From positions 101,813,501 to 101,877,500 of the forward strand of contig NC_092334.1 in NCBI RefSeq assembly GCF_046630445.1: a stretch of 64,000 nucleotides of DNA, given 5' to 3'. The translations under genes were made by a program, and so were the position numbers. Below the pieces are notes generated by a model. The model did not search any database. It was given only the letters and a program-made list of their open reading frames with translations, and was not told where the DNA came from. The number at the start of each line of letters is the position of its first letter. Position 1 is the first letter of the stretch. This DNA is from Rutidosis leptorrhynchoides (Eukaryota > Streptophyta > Magnoliopsida > Asterales > Asteraceae). Of the stretch, positions 29,009 to 42,145 are shown one piece after another.

Positions 29009-31296
29009 TGTAAAGACCCGTCCTTATCCACCTGGACAAGGTCTTCAACATTTGGTTCCATTGCGATGATCGACTCCAAGTAATGTCTTTAGTATGAGCT
29101 AATGCACAGCGGAAGACTTAATTTGTACCTGAGAATAAACATGCTTTAAAATGTCAACATAAAGTTGGTGAGATATATAGGTTTGATGCTAGCAGCGTTA
29201 TAACTATGGACCACAAGATTTCAGATTATACATAATACACTCCTCGTGTATGGAAAAGTCATTGAGCACTTGGTAACCATACTTAACATTTAAATCACAG
29301 CAGCATATTCTTAAATAAACCCTACACCGTACCAAGTGTAGTAATGAAACGAAGTACTGTGCAACCGTTTAAAACTGGTCGTCCAGCCCGGTTGGGGTTG
29401 TCAGGCCCGATAGATCTATCAACAGGATTCGCGTTTACGCTCCTCACGTAAATATTAGCTACCAAGTATAAAGAAATATGCCATGGTACAACTCAACGTA
29501 GAATTTATTTTTGATCACTTGTGTCCATAACGTAAATCATTTATAAAAACAGCGCATGTATTCTCAGCCCAAAAATATTTAGAGTTTAAAAGGGACTATA
29601 TACTCACCTAATGTATTTTGTAGTAAAAATACATATAACATCATTGAATAAGTGTAGGGTTGGCCTCGGATTCAGGAACCTATATCATTCATATGTATAT
29701 TAAAACATATACTTGTAATCGAACAAATTTCATATGTTATTATTAGTGATGTAATTGTTATATTTAACATTTTATAAGTTTCATTTATAATTAATTATAT
29801 CTATTTTATATACATTAGATAAATAGTTAGTAGAAATGTTAATATATTTATATCATATACATCAAAAGTAGTTGTTTATATAAAAAAAATTTGTTGGTTA
29901 TTATAATAATAATATAGTAATGGTAGTAATAATAGTATTAATAATTTTATTTGTTTTTGTAACATAATCGTTTCTATAATAATATTTACATCTATAATTA
30001 TAATAATAATAGTAATAATGTTAACAAAAAAAATAAAAATGAAAATAATGATAATAATAATAATAATAATAATAATAGTAATGAAAATTTATAATAATAA
30101 CGTTAATAAGAACTTTACTAAAAATGACAATTTTTAACAATCATAATAATATTTATATTCCTAATAATGATAATATTGGTAATAATAATACTAATACTTA
30201 TTTTAATCATAATAAGAATAAGAATAATCATAATAAGAATGATATTAATGTAATCTATATTAATGATAATAATAATAATAATAATAAAATAAAATTTACT
30301 ACCTCTCAAAATAGGCGAAAAGAAAAAGATGCCACCAGCGGGACTCGAACCCGAGACCACTCATTCACAAACACAACCCTTAAACCATTCCTCTAATCCG
30401 TTTTTCTGTATGTTATCCTAAGCGAAAATATATATAAACCGTATGATATTTTGTGCTCATTTCATCTTCTTCGCCAAATAAATAAATCATACCCACAATC
30501 AAATCTCTCAGCGAATTATTTACATAACTGGAATTTGTGCTTAAACAGAAATGTTTTGACTGTGCTAATATAAATTTATAGAAAAGAAAGTAAAGTAAAA
30601 TAAATAATTAAAACTGTCGTAACAGTGTTCTTGTCACGATGAACTCCAAACACGAATTTGGATTTTCGACCGTTTTTAGACAAAGATCACAACCTGAATT
30701 GTGTTAAGAATCACCATTAGAAACTAACTGAGTCCTCAATTTGATTTGAAACCTAACAGGAATCTCGAATTTGGTTGAAGAACAATGTTTGATTTTTAAA
30801 ACAAAAACTTTGAATCTCAAAATTAAAGCTTGATAGAATGAATTGGAACGTAAAATTTCCCAGATAGTTAGAGTAAAACATTCCTAATAATCCTACATTT
30901 ATATATTTTAAAATCTAGATCGAATTCGAGTTTTTCATTATTCTAACTCGCGAACAGAGAAAACCGATCGGTTTCTTAATTAATTAAATAAATAAATCAG
31001 ATATCCTCAGATGGTTAAACGTGATATAGATGATGAAAGGAAAAAAAAAATAAACAAAAGAATCCCTCTAATAAACCTTGAGTTGATCGATTAATATATA
31101 AGGGAGAGATGTCGACACCTCTCACAAGCTGTACAGAAACTCAGAAAGAAACAACAATCAGATAATGATATAATTCGTAATAATCTGCTTTTATATGTAT
31201 ATAATATTTAATAACAAATAAATATCTTAATAATAATACTATTAATATTAATTAATTATAAAAATACTGATATATTGATAATAATACATAATTTAA

Positions 31297-31357
<61 letters not shown>

Positions 31358-31966
31358 TTAAGAGTAACTATAAAATGATAATAATAATATTAACAATATA
31401 TACTTATCTAGTTTCATATATAAATATACCCTTTATATAATAATAGTAATGATACAAATGTTAATGTTAATGTTAAGGGAATTAATAATAATAATACTAC
31501 TTTAACAATTATATTTTCAACTCATAATTATATTTAATATCGTAATATTACAACTTGTTAATCATCTTTACTAATTATATATTATAAAATAACATACCTT
31601 GGATATTTATTATTTATCAATTACAATATATATATACATATATATAGTTATGTTTTTATTTAATAACATCTTATTTATTTTGTACATTACATTATCTATT
31701 TAATTCAAATGATTATTTGATATTATACTAATTCAAATTATTATATATAATTTTGTTTATATATATTCATATACATATACACGTTTATATACATTTAATT
31801 ATTTACAACAATTGTTCGTGAATCGTCAGACAAGGTCAAAGGGTAATTGATTAACCGAATATAGATTTCAAACTTTCTAGACTCAACATTACAGATTTTG
31901 CTTATCGTGTCGGAAACGTATAAAGATTAAGGTTTAAATTTGGTCGGAAATTCCCGGGTCGTTACA
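29009..31966 (-). repeat. E 5' LTR (right copy)
   Basis: Almost identical to 22244-25208. It includes a tRNA-like module (30341-30387) and an (AAT)n array (about 31296-31354) shorter than its partner. Confidence 0.92.
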
Positions 31967-31971
31967 GGTAC

Positions 31972-32310
31972 CGTTTTGATGGTACCGTCATTCCAGGGAT
32001 TAATGGAGGTCGAACATTCGTTGACGCTCATGGTCGGCGTCGTAGGGTTACCGCCCGAAAGCGACTTGTGCCGTATCCTGCTGATCCCTTCATCCGTAAG
32101 CCTTACCGCTTTGCAGCCTCTACTTCTGGAGCCGGACCGTCTGCACCACCAGCTCCACCAGCACCACCCGTACCGACTGCACCGCCTACCCCACCATCAC
32201 TCACTGTCGAGGAACTGACAAGGGAAGTGGAGATCCTCCATGCTCGGGTAGCTGAGCTCGAGGACCAGATGTCCCACGTATTGGACATCCTTCACCCACC
32301 GTCACCGTAG
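31972..32310 (+). pseudogene. D pre-gag ORF, C-terminal part
   Basis: It continues 21704-22243 in frame after removal of E. It reads a basic stretch ('GRRRRVTARKRL'), a Pro/Ala-rich linker, then 'LTREVEILHARVAELEDQMS' with heptad-like Leu/Val spacing typical of a coiled coil, and stops at TAG 32308-32310. About 300 nt of noncoding DNA follow before gag. Confidence 0.65.
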
Positions 32311-32608
32311 AGCTTTTGTAGTAGATTTCGTTATGTAATCTCATTTGTAGTTTTATATTTCACTTATGTATTGTACGAACCTATGCAGATGTATGCAACT
32401 TATTATTAATGAATGGAACTTTACGTTATTTAATTCTTGCGCGGTGTTCTATTTACGTTACTGTATGATGATTCTGTGGTATTTGTACCTAGTTGCGCTA
32501 CTTAATAAACATGTGATGTGTTGATTCTATGTTGGTTACCATATACTGTATTATTACTATTTGATTACTGGATTTTGACTTGAGTTAAAAATTTTGTTTA
32601 GAACATCA

Positions 32609-33690
32609 ATGGCCAACGGAAGATCCACACCCGCAGCAGCCCAAATCGAGGAAATGATCAATGAACGAGTCGCCGCAGCACTAGCGGAAATGAACCCCCA
32701 AGCTCCACCGCCACCGGTTATCCAGCCCATTCGTAATGAGTGCACATACAAAGAGTTTCAAAGCTCCAAGCCCCACAACTTTAGTGGAACTGAGGGGCCG
32801 GTTGGTCTCACTAGGTGGTTTGAGAAATTAGAATCTGTGTTTAGATTTAGTAACTGCTCGGAGGCGAACAAAACCAAGTATGCTTCATGTACGCTGTCAG
32901 ACGGCGCACTAACTTGGTGGAACACATTGGCTCAAGCAAAGGGTATTGATGAGGCGTATGCTACGCCATGGGAGGAATTCAAAGGGACCATTATTGAGGA
33001 ATATTGCCCTAGGACCGAGATCCAGAAAATGTAGATTGATTTTATGCAGTTGAAGGTTGTAGGAAATGATCTCGATGGTTACAACCGTAGATATCTGGAA
33101 TTAGCCCTGATGTGTCCTATGATGGTTACCCCGAAGTTTAAACATATGGAAAGATATTTGTGGGGACTTCCTAAGTCCATTAAGGGAAATGTCACCTCGT
33201 CTAAGCCACCCAATGTCCCAGAAGCAATGCGCATGGCACATACCTTAATGAACCAAATCATCATCGATGAACCGAAAAAGGCAAAATCCGAAGCGGGTAG
33301 TAGTGAAAAGCGTAAGTGGGACAACAACAACAAAGGGAGAGCCTATGATCAAAACCCGGTGAAGCGACATGAGGGTTTTAAGGGAAACAACAACGGTGGA
33401 AACCCCAATCCAAACACCAACTCAAACCCCAACTATAAAGGTACTCTACCACAGTGCAAGAGGTGCTACAAGCACCATAGCAGGTACTGTAATGTTGTTT
33501 GTGAAAAATGCAAAAAAGACCGGGCATATTGGCAGAGACTGCAAGATCACCACCATGACTGGGAAGCCGAACCCCAATGGACCGAGAAAGTGTTATGAAT
33601 GCGGACAGACGGGCCACTTCAGAAATGAGTGTCCCAACAAGCGAAAGGACGGCGGACCACCGCGTGGACGAGCTTTCAATGTAAATGCAA
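32609..33690 (+). pseudogene. gag: D gag with zinc knuckles
   Basis: ATG 32609 follows the acceptor-like TTTTGTTTAG (AG at 32600-32601). The capsid core reads 'YKEFQSSKPHNFSGTEGPVG', 'LTWWNT' and 'WEEFKGTI'. An in-frame TAG lies at 33032-33034. Downstream are a basic Asn/Gly-rich linker and two CCHC-type knuckles ('CEKCKKTGHIGRDC' after correcting one extra A in the A-run at 33511-33516, then 'CYECGQTGHFRNEC' at about 33596-33640). It would form particles and bind RNA. Two lesions disable it. Confidence 0.85.
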
Positions 33691-34200
33691 GGGATGCTCG
33701 TGAAAACCCCGACTTGGTCACAGGTATATTCACTATCAACAATCTATTAGCTTCTGTCCTATTTGATACTGGTGTCGATAGAAGTTATGTATGTAGACAC
33801 TTTTGCGATAAGATAAATTGGTCGTTAGTTCCTTTAAAGGAGAGTATGCTTGTAGAGGTAGCCAATGGAAAACTTGAGAAAGTTGACCAAATTAGCCGAG
33901 GAGCTATTATCAACATAGCTGGTGTGGATTTCGAGATTGACTTAATACCTATTAAGTTGGGAAGCTTTGATGTTATTGTTGCTATGGACTGGTTGACCAA
34001 GATAAGGACCGACATTATCTGTGGAGATAAAGCTCTCCGTATACCACAAGGAGATGGTGAGCCACTGATTATTTACAGAGAGAGTTGTAGCCCGAAACTG
34101 AATCTCATTAGTTGCATGAAAGCGCAAAAGATCATGAAGAAAGGACGTCTTGCTGTTTTGGCACATGTGAAAACATTAGAAACCGAAGTGAAGAGCGTGG
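33690..34200 (+). pseudogene. pro: D aspartic protease domain
   Basis: Catalytic motif 'LFDTGVDRSYV' at about 33757-33790 (the usual Ala after Gly is Val here), then 'LGSFDVIVAMDWL', the second conserved block of chromovirus proteases. It is in frame with the second zinc knuckle and the start of RT. Confidence 0.85.
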
Positions 34201-35520
34201 ATGACGTACGAATTGTGAACAAATTTTCCGATGTCTTTCTAGAGGAATTGCCTGGATTACCGTCACCGAGAGCAGTTGAGTTTCAGATCAACTTATTGCC
34301 AGGAGCTGCACCTGTAGCTCGCGCACCTTACCAACTCGCACCTTCCAAAATGCAAGAGTTGCAGAGCCAATTACAAGAACTCCTAGACCGTGGATTTATC
34401 CAACCAAGTTCTCGCCTTGGGGTGCACCTGTTTTGTTTGTGAAGAAGAAGGACAGATCATTCCGCATGTGTATCGACTACCGTGAACTCAACAAATTGAC
34501 GATCAAGAATCGGTATCCTCTTCCCCGAATTGACGATCTTTTTGATCAACTACAAGGATCGAGCGTTTACTCTAAGATCGATTTGCGATCTGGTTATCAC
34601 CAGTTGAGGGTGAAGGAGAGTGATGTAATGAAAACTGCGTTCAAAACTCGTTATGGTCATTATGAGTTCCTTATAATGCCATTTGGATTAACTAAAGCAC
34701 CTGCCGTGTTCATGTACCTCATGAATCGTGTCTGCAAGACATACTTGGATAAGTTCGTTATCGTCTTCATAGATGATATCCTCATCTACTCCAAGAGCGA
34801 AGAAGAACATGAGCAACATCTTCTTCTAGTGTTGGAACTCTTGAGACAAGAGCAACTTTACGCCAAATTCTCCAAGTGTGAATTTTGGTTGAAGGAAGTC
34901 CAATTTCTGGGTCATGTTGTGAGCGACCAGGGTATCAAGGTAGATCCCACAAATATCGAAGCTATCAGCAAGTGGGAGACCCCCACTACTCCGACTCATA
35001 TCCGCCAATTTTTAGGTCTCGCCGGTTACTACCGAAGATTTATTGAAGGTTTCTCTCTGATTGCGCGTCCTTTGACCGCGCTGACTCACAAAGGGAAGAA
35101 GTTCATTTGGGAACCCGAACAGGAATCAGCATTTCAAACTTTGAAAAAGAAGTTAACCACCGCACCTATCTTATCACTTTCTGAAGGCAGTGACGATTTC
35201 GTCGTTTATTGCAATGCTTCAAAAAGTGGTTTTGGTTGTGTACTGATGCAACGCACAAAGGTTATCGCTTACGCCTCCCGATAACTGAAGATTCACGAAC
35301 GAAATTACACTACTCACGATCTCGAGCTTGGAGCCGTTGTCTTTGCATTAAAACTGTGGAGACACTATCTTTATGGACCAAAGAGCACTATTTTCACCAA
35401 TCATAAAAGTCTCCAACACATCTTTGATCAGAAGCAACTGAATATGAGATAGCGTCGATGGATCGAGATGCTAAACGACTATGATTGTGAACTTCGTTAT
35501 CACCCTGGCAAGGCCAATGT
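34201..35520 (+). pseudogene. pol: D reverse transcriptase and RNase H
   Basis: RT begins around 'FSDVFLEELPGLP' (34226). One base is missing near 34418, then the frame reads '[14 protein letters not shown]', '[12 protein letters not shown]' and the catalytic '[10 protein letters not shown]' (about 34768-34797). RNase H follows with '[14 protein letters not shown]' and 'TNHKSLQHI'. In both motifs the usual catalytic-type Asp is Asn, as expected from G-to-A changes. Stops are TAA 35282-35284 and TAG 35450-35452. The TAG sits in 'NMR*RRW', the same place as in C. Confidence 0.88.
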
Positions 35521-36960
35521 TGTAGCTGACGCTTTGAGCCGAAAGGAGAGGATGACACCTCTTCTTGTTCGGGCACTGAACATCACCATTCATTCGAACC
35601 TCAATAGTCAGATCCGAGCATCCCAAGATGAGGCTCTCAAGGAGGAGAATATATCTCATGAATGCTTGAACATTCTTGTTTCTCGATTCGAAGTTAAGGA
35701 GACTGGACTCCGATGCTATGCCGGAAGAATTTGGGTACCCCGTTATGGAGATCTACGGAACCTTATACTAGATGAAGCCAACAAGTCGAGATATTCGATT
35801 CATCCCGGAGCGGGCAAAATGTACCACGATCTTAAAGAACAGTATTGGTGGCTTAATATTAAGAAAGACGTTGCAACTTATGTTGGGAAGTATTTGACTT
35901 GCTCGAAAGTTAAGGCCGAGCATCAGAGGCCCTCTGGATTACTTCAATGGAAGTGGGAGAGGATAACGATGGACTTCATTACTAAGCTACCAAGGACGGT
36001 GGGTGGATACGATACCATATGGGTTATCGTTGACCGTCTCACTAAATCTGCACACTTCTGATCCATGAAAGAGACGGATACGATGGAGAGACTCGCTCAA
36101 CTATACATCAAAGAGGTTGTATCTCGTCATGGTGTACCTTTATCGATAATCTCAGATCGCGATCCCCGTTTTGCTTCCAGATTTTGGCGTTCTTTGCAAG
36201 AAGCCTTGGGAACTCATCTCGAAATGAGTACCGCGTATCATCCACAGACCGACGGGCAAAGCGAGCGCACGATTCAGACCTTAGAAGACATGTTACGTGC
36301 ATGTGTCATTAATTTTGGAAAGGCCTGGGAAAGGCATTTGCCGCTAGCCGAATTCTCTTACAACGACAGTTATCATTCGAGTATTAGTGCCGCACCTTTT
36401 GAAGCGTTGTATGGCCGCAAGTGCCGATCTCCTATTTGTTGGGCCGAAGTAGGCGAAATGCAAATCACCGGACCCGAGATAGTTCACGAAACAACTGAGA
36501 AGATTGTTCAGATTCAAGCGAGGCTTAAGACGGCCCGTGATCGTCAAAAGAGTTATGCCGACCTAAAACGTAAAGACTTTGAATTCAACGTGGGTGACCG
36601 TGTAATGTTGAAGGTCGGAAAGGTGTGATCCGTTTTGGAAAACGTGGGAATCTTAACCCGCGATACATTGGTCCTTTTAAAATCTTAGAGCGTGTTGGAC
36701 CCGTTGCTTACCGTTTGGATCTTCCAACATAATTGAGCTCAATTCATCCTACCTTTCATGTGTCGAATTTGAAGAAGTGTCTTGCTGAACCGGAACATGT
36801 CATACCTTTGGAGGAACTTACAATTGATGACAAACTCCACTTCGTGGAGGAACCTGTTGAAATTATGGACCGTGAGGTCAAAACTTTAAAACACAACAAG
36901 ATTCCAATCGTTCGAGTACGATGGAATGCCAAACGAGGACCTGAGTTTACCTGGGAATGA
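35521..36960 (+). pseudogene. int: D integrase with chromodomain-type C-terminus
   Basis: It starts about '[12 protein letters not shown]', with the zinc-binding HHCC region at '[12 protein letters not shown]' and 'CSKVKAEH', then the core D ('MDFITKLP'), D ('SDRDPRF') and E ('GQSERTIQ'). Six residues are missing between 'GLLQ' and 'WKWER' (about 35946) relative to C, an 18-bp in-frame loss. Other lesions are TGA at 36059-36061, about 8 bp lost near 36616 causing a frameshift, and TAA near 36730. The tail ends 'VRWNAKRGPEFTWE' at 36960, a chromodomain-like end typical of chromoviruses. Confidence 0.85.
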
Positions 36961-37022
36961 GAGGATCAAATGATGCAGAAGTATCCTCACCTTTTCCTAA
37001 CTCCTCCATCTACCTCAGCTTA

Positions 37023-37059
37023 AAATTTCGGGACGAAATATTCTTTAACAGGTGGGTAA
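37023..37059 (+). promoter_or_regulatory. D polypurine tract region
   Basis: AAATTTCGGGACGAAATATT, an imperfect copy of the inverted repeat, then TTTAACAGGTGGGTAA before the LTR. Confidence 0.65.
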
Positions 37060-40000
37060 GGTAACGACTCTGGATTTTCCAACGTTTAATTAATAATTTT
37101 TATTATTAATACTTATGATTTAATAAATGTACTTATATACATTTACTTGTTACCGTACTTGACTATACATGGCCCGACTCGTCTTTCTGACACATGAACT
37201 TTTCACGAATAATATTTTGGATATTATTTACATACATGGTTAATTATTATTAATCATTTTTAATTAACTAAGGTTACTAGTTAATTACTTGGGCTTATTT
37301 ATTTAATTTGTTACATGCTTACATACTTGGGCCTTTTATTAATGGATTCTTGTTAATGGACTTGGAAGCCCACTCTACCTTTCTTAATGGACTATTAGGA
37401 GCCCAACAATTTGCTAGTGACTTATTAAGCTTAATACAAGATTAATTAGAAAATGGGAATCTAGTTACTAGCACCTTTACATCTCTTTCCCATGTCAATT
37501 TACTTTATTTCCATTCTAAGCTATCACCACTCTCCCATGTTGAAAGAGCATTTGATCCCTTCCTCTTTTCTCTTCCAAAACCGTCGGCTAGGTGGGGTGT
37601 GGTGGTGGTTTTTGTTTTCAAATCTTGGTTACTTAATCACTTATACTTCATTCACTTTTCACACACACAAACTTACTTCTCCTTTTTCTCTCATTCTCTC
37701 TCAAATATTGTAAGTAACATGAGCTTTTCTCTCTTCTTTTTCTCTTCCAAAAACCGAAATATATACATATACATCATCATTTGCTTGTTTTGATTACTTG
37801 TTCTTTGTTGTTGATTACTTACTTGTTGTTTATCTTTGTTAAAGATCAAGTTCTATAACTTGTATCTTCATCTAATCTTGGTTACTTTCATCTTTGTTGT
37901 AAAGAACAAAGAATCTAAACTTTCTAGTTTATGGTTCTACACTTAATGTTTGAAAGATTTAAAGTTCGTGAGTTGTAAAAATCATACTTGTGTTCTTGTT
38001 GTAAACTTAAAGTTTACTTTCTTAAGGATCAAAGCTTTGGCTTGAATCTTTCCAAGTATGAACAACCATGAACTTAGTACTTGTAGATTTAACTTATTTC
38101 TTCATTTTCTGTACTTTAAGGTTGTGATGTTGTTAATTTGGTCAAGTATTACTAGTTAATCTTGATATCATATTTTCTTGAAACTAAAAGTTAACTTTGT
38201 AAGTTCAAGAACATGGAAGTTTAACTTTCTAGTTACAACTTCATATACTTTTGATAGATCTAAGTTTCTATAGCTTATGGTCTTCTTATTTTGTTGTAAA
38301 CAAGAGCTTGTAAGCTTACATAAACTTTACAAGATGAGAATCTAAGTTTCATAACTTATGGTTTCATTAAAGTAAAGATTCAAGTGTTATGACTTAGGAT
38401 TTAACTTAGTAACTTTAGATCTAGACTTTTGGGTCTTGGATCTTCAAGATCTAACTAAGAACTATGTTCTACAACTTAAGATCTTGATTATTTAGTTTAC
38501 TTTCAAGTTTGTAGCTTAATATTACTTTTAGAGTTCATGTATGTGTCGGATCTAAGATCTTGATGTAACTTTGGTTCATCAAACTACTTGCAACACTTAA
38601 TTGAGTTGTGCTACTTATCTTAGACTTACAATTATGTTATGATGGTCAAAACTTGGTAAAGATGATGCAAACACATCAACGATTGTACACTTGAAGCTAT
38701 ATGCATCAAGGATGAGAACAGTGATGAGCATCGAGCCCCAAGAACCCACCGGAACACTAAACCTACTATTTTTCGGGTCTGATCAAAATACCTGGGCTAC
38801 TGTAAAGTTTATTTTCAGTTATCTCTGTTCGGGTAGATAATTTTTCGTTTAAGACTCGTCTTAATCCAAGTTACGGTTTAGGATCTATGGCCCTCCGAAC
38901 GTCACTATGTCCTTTTAACGTTGTGCTGAAAATTCTGACTTACTCGCACTTAAACCGTCACCACGGTCAAACGAAGATGATTTTGGTTCTGGAACTTTTA
39001 CATCAACTAAAGGACTCATATACGGAGCCATGGCCACTGGTCTCACCTCATTTCAGTTTGTATAGAGGTCGCGGTGACTGATCGAAGTCAGCCTTTATTT
39101 CAAACCCTAGTCTTGACTTATAACTTACTTTACACTTTTTGTTTAATGATGAATGATGATGATACTTAAGACCTAATTTACATACTTATAAACCTATTGG
39201 GACGATTTACTAACTTAGTAACTTTTGACTTAGGTTGAGGACTTTCCGGACCTACATACTTGCTTACTTTCCCGAACCAACTTTACTACTACTTAACACT
39301 GTGAGTTATAGCACCCCTTTTTACTTTAATTATTTTGGGAATTGAGAATACATGCGTATTTTATGTTTTACATACTAGGCACGAGTACTTAAACTTTATA
39401 TATGTGTGGGTTATACAATGATATAAACTTTCCCCTTAGCTCGGTAACGTTTAGTCATTGGTCTTTGAACCGGTGAACGCGAATCTTAGATATGGATCCA
39501 TAGGGTTTGACATCCCCACTCGGGCTAGTAGCGCTAGCATTTAACGGGTGTTTAATACTTCGTAAACATACGCACTCGCCAAGTGTACTTTTAGGGGGTG
39601 ATAAACGTTAAGTTAGTTACCAAGTGCCCACGGTTATACATATACTTTTCATACTGTTTTGAAACGTTGTTGAAGCACTAAAATCTCGTTTCCTACCTTA
39701 CATTACTGTTATACTTAAACTATAGCTCACCAACATTTGTGTTGATGTTTTTAAGCATGTTTTTCTCAGATGCTTAAGGTTTGCTTGCTTCAGCTGTACT
39801 AGTCATGCCTTGTAGACTTCCGCTGTGCTTACTAGAGATGTCACCGCATGAAACATTTTTATTGCATTCAAACTATGTTACCTTTTGAAACAATGATTTG
39901 TAACGACCATTGGGGTCACGTACTATTACTAAATTTCTTCTGTTCATTGAAGCGTACTTCTGTTGTAAAACATTTGACGTTGGTTAAAACGTTACCTTTA

Positions 40001-40102
40001 TTCATGAATGCAAACTTCTTTTGAAACCGCATATAGTATTTGACCTTGTAATGATCCTGTTGTTGATGATTCGTACACGATGGTTTTGTACGGGGCATCA
40101 CA
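37060..40102 (+). repeat. D 3' LTR
   Basis: It starts GGTAACGACTC, where the usual TG is mutated to GG, and ends GGCATCACA. It is colinear with 18315-21367. Confidence 0.9.
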
Positions 40103-40107
40103 TAATC

Positions 40108-41937
40108 CTTCTAACTTGACTTTTAAAATCAACTAGACACATGTTCTATATCTATATGATATGCTAACTTAATGATTTAAAACCTGGAAACACGAAAAAC
40201 ACCATAAAATCGGATATACGCCGTCGTAGTAACACCGCGGGCTGTTTTGGGTTAGTTAATTAAAAACTATGATAAAATTTGATTTAAAAGTTGTTCTTCT
40301 GGAAAAATGATTTTTCTTATGAACATGAAACTATATCCAAAAATCATGGTTAAACTCAAAGTGAAAGTATGTTTTCCAAAATGGTCATCTAGACGCCGTT
40401 CTTTCGACTGAAATGACTACCTTTACAAAAATAACTTGTAACCCGTATTTCTGACTATAAACCTATACTTTTTATGTTTAGATTCATAAAATAGAGTTCA
40501 ATATGAAACCATAGCAATTTGATTCACTCAAAATGGATTTAAAACGAAGAAGTTATGGGTAAAACAAGATTGGATATTTTTTGATTGTTGTAGCTACGGG
40601 AAATATTGTAACAATTCTATACAAACCATATCCTAGCTAACTTATATTGTATTATACATGTATCCTAATATATTATGTAATCTTAGGATACCATAGACAC
40701 GTATGCAAATGTTTTGAAATATCATATCGACCCATGTATATATATTATTTGGAACAACCATAGACACTCTATATGCAGTAATGTTGGAGTTAGCTATACA
40801 TGGTTGAGGTTGATTCCAAAAATATATATACTTTGAGTTGTGATCTAGCCTGAGATGTGTATACACTGGGTCATGGATTGATCCAAGATAATATATATAT
40901 CGATTTATTTCTGTACATCTAACTATGGACAACTAGTTGTAGGTTACTAACGAGGAGAGCTGACTTAATAAACTTATAACATTAAAACGTATTAAAAATG
41001 TTGTAAATATATTTTGAACATACTTTGATATATATGTACATATTTGTTATAGGTTTGTGAATCGACCAGTGGCCAAGTCTTACTTCCCGACGAAGTAAAA
41101 ATTTGTGAAAGTGAGTTATAGTACCACTTTTAAAATCTAATATTTTGGGATGAGAATACATGCAAATTTTATAAATGTTTTACGAAATAGACACAAGTAA
41201 ATGAAACTACATTATATGGGTGAATGATCGAAGCCGAATATGCCCCTTTTTAGCTTGGTAGCCTAAGAATTTTGGGAACAGACCCTCAAATTGACGCGAA
41301 TCCTAAAGATAGATCTATCGGGCCCAACAAGCCCCATTCTGGAATTTGGAATGCTTTAGTACTTCGATTTTATCATGTCCGATGGGTGTCCCGGAATGAT
41401 GGGGATATTCTATATGTATCTTGTTAATGTCGATTACCAGGTGTTCACCATATGAATGAATTTTATCTCTATGTATGGGATGTATATTGAAATATGAAAT
41501 CTTGTGGTCTATTATTATGATTTGATAATATATATAGGTAAACCTATAACTCACCAATATTTTTGTTGATGTTTTAAGCATGTTTATTCTCAGGTGATTA
41601 TTAAGAGCTTCCGCTGTTGCATACTAAAATAAGGACAAGATTTGGAGTCCATGCTTGTATGATATTGTGTAAAAACTGCATTCAATAAACTTATTTTTGA
41701 TGTAATATATTCTTAATGTAAACCATTATGTAATGGTCGTGTGTAAATGGTATATTTTAGATTATCATTATTTGATAATCTATGTAATGCTTTTTAAACC
41801 TTTATCGATAAAATAAAGGTTATGGTTGTTTTAAAAATGAATGCAGTCTTTGAAAAACGTCTCATATAGAGGTCAATACCTCGCGACAAAATCAATTAAT
41901 ATGGAACGTTTATAATCAATATGAACGGGATATTTCA
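40108..41937 (+). repeat. C 5' LTR, second part
   Basis: It continues the C LTR after the duplicated TAATC and ends GGGATATTTCA at 41937. The 3' LTR holds the matching start at 49948-50423. About 40690-40880 resembles the interiors of A and E. I see no gene in it. Confidence 0.88.
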
Positions 41938-41939
41938 GT

Positions 41940-42037
41940 TGGTATCCGAGCGTTGGTCTTATAGAACAAGAAATTTGTATTAGTGTGTCTTATCGAGATT
42001 GTTAGGATACATTAGTGAGTCTGGACTTCGACCGTGT
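41940..42037 (+). promoter_or_regulatory. C primer-binding site and leader motif
   Basis: TGGTATCCGAGC (41940-41951) is the initiator-Met site with one change from TGGTATCAGAGC. The leader motif ATTAGTGAGTCTGGACTTCG is at 42011-42030. Confidence 0.75.
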
Positions 42038-42145
42038 TTTCTTTAAAAACGATTGCTTAACACTTTTGTTGGAAACTATATATTATTAACATGTAAATAT
42101 TATGTGATATATTAACCTCTTAATGTGTTTGATATTGTGTGATAG

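Larger units (their letters stand above)
22244..31966 (-). mobile_element. E: non-autonomous LTR element related to A, nested in D
   Basis: LTRs 22244-25208 and 29009-31966 start TGTAACGACCCGGG (read on -) and end GGGTCTTTACA. GGTAC at 22239-22243 and 31967-31971 is a perfect duplication. I count about a dozen substitutions between LTRs by eye, making it the youngest of the elements compared here. The 3.8 kb interior has a primer site, pre-gag ORF remnant, internal and terminal polypurine-like tracts and an antisense unit, but no gag-pol. It aligns in order with A. Confidence 0.93.
18315..40102 (+). mobile_element. D: degraded Tekay-type gypsy element nested in C
   Basis: LTRs at 18315-21367 and 37060-40102 are flanked by TAATC at 18310-18314 and 40103-40107, a perfect 5-bp duplication. 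The intact target is visible in the C 3' LTR. The interior encodes a pre-gag ORF (split by E), gag, protease, RT, RNase H, integrase and a chromodomain-type tail. Several stops, frameshifts and lost RNase H catalytic residues make it non-functional. Confidence 0.92.
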
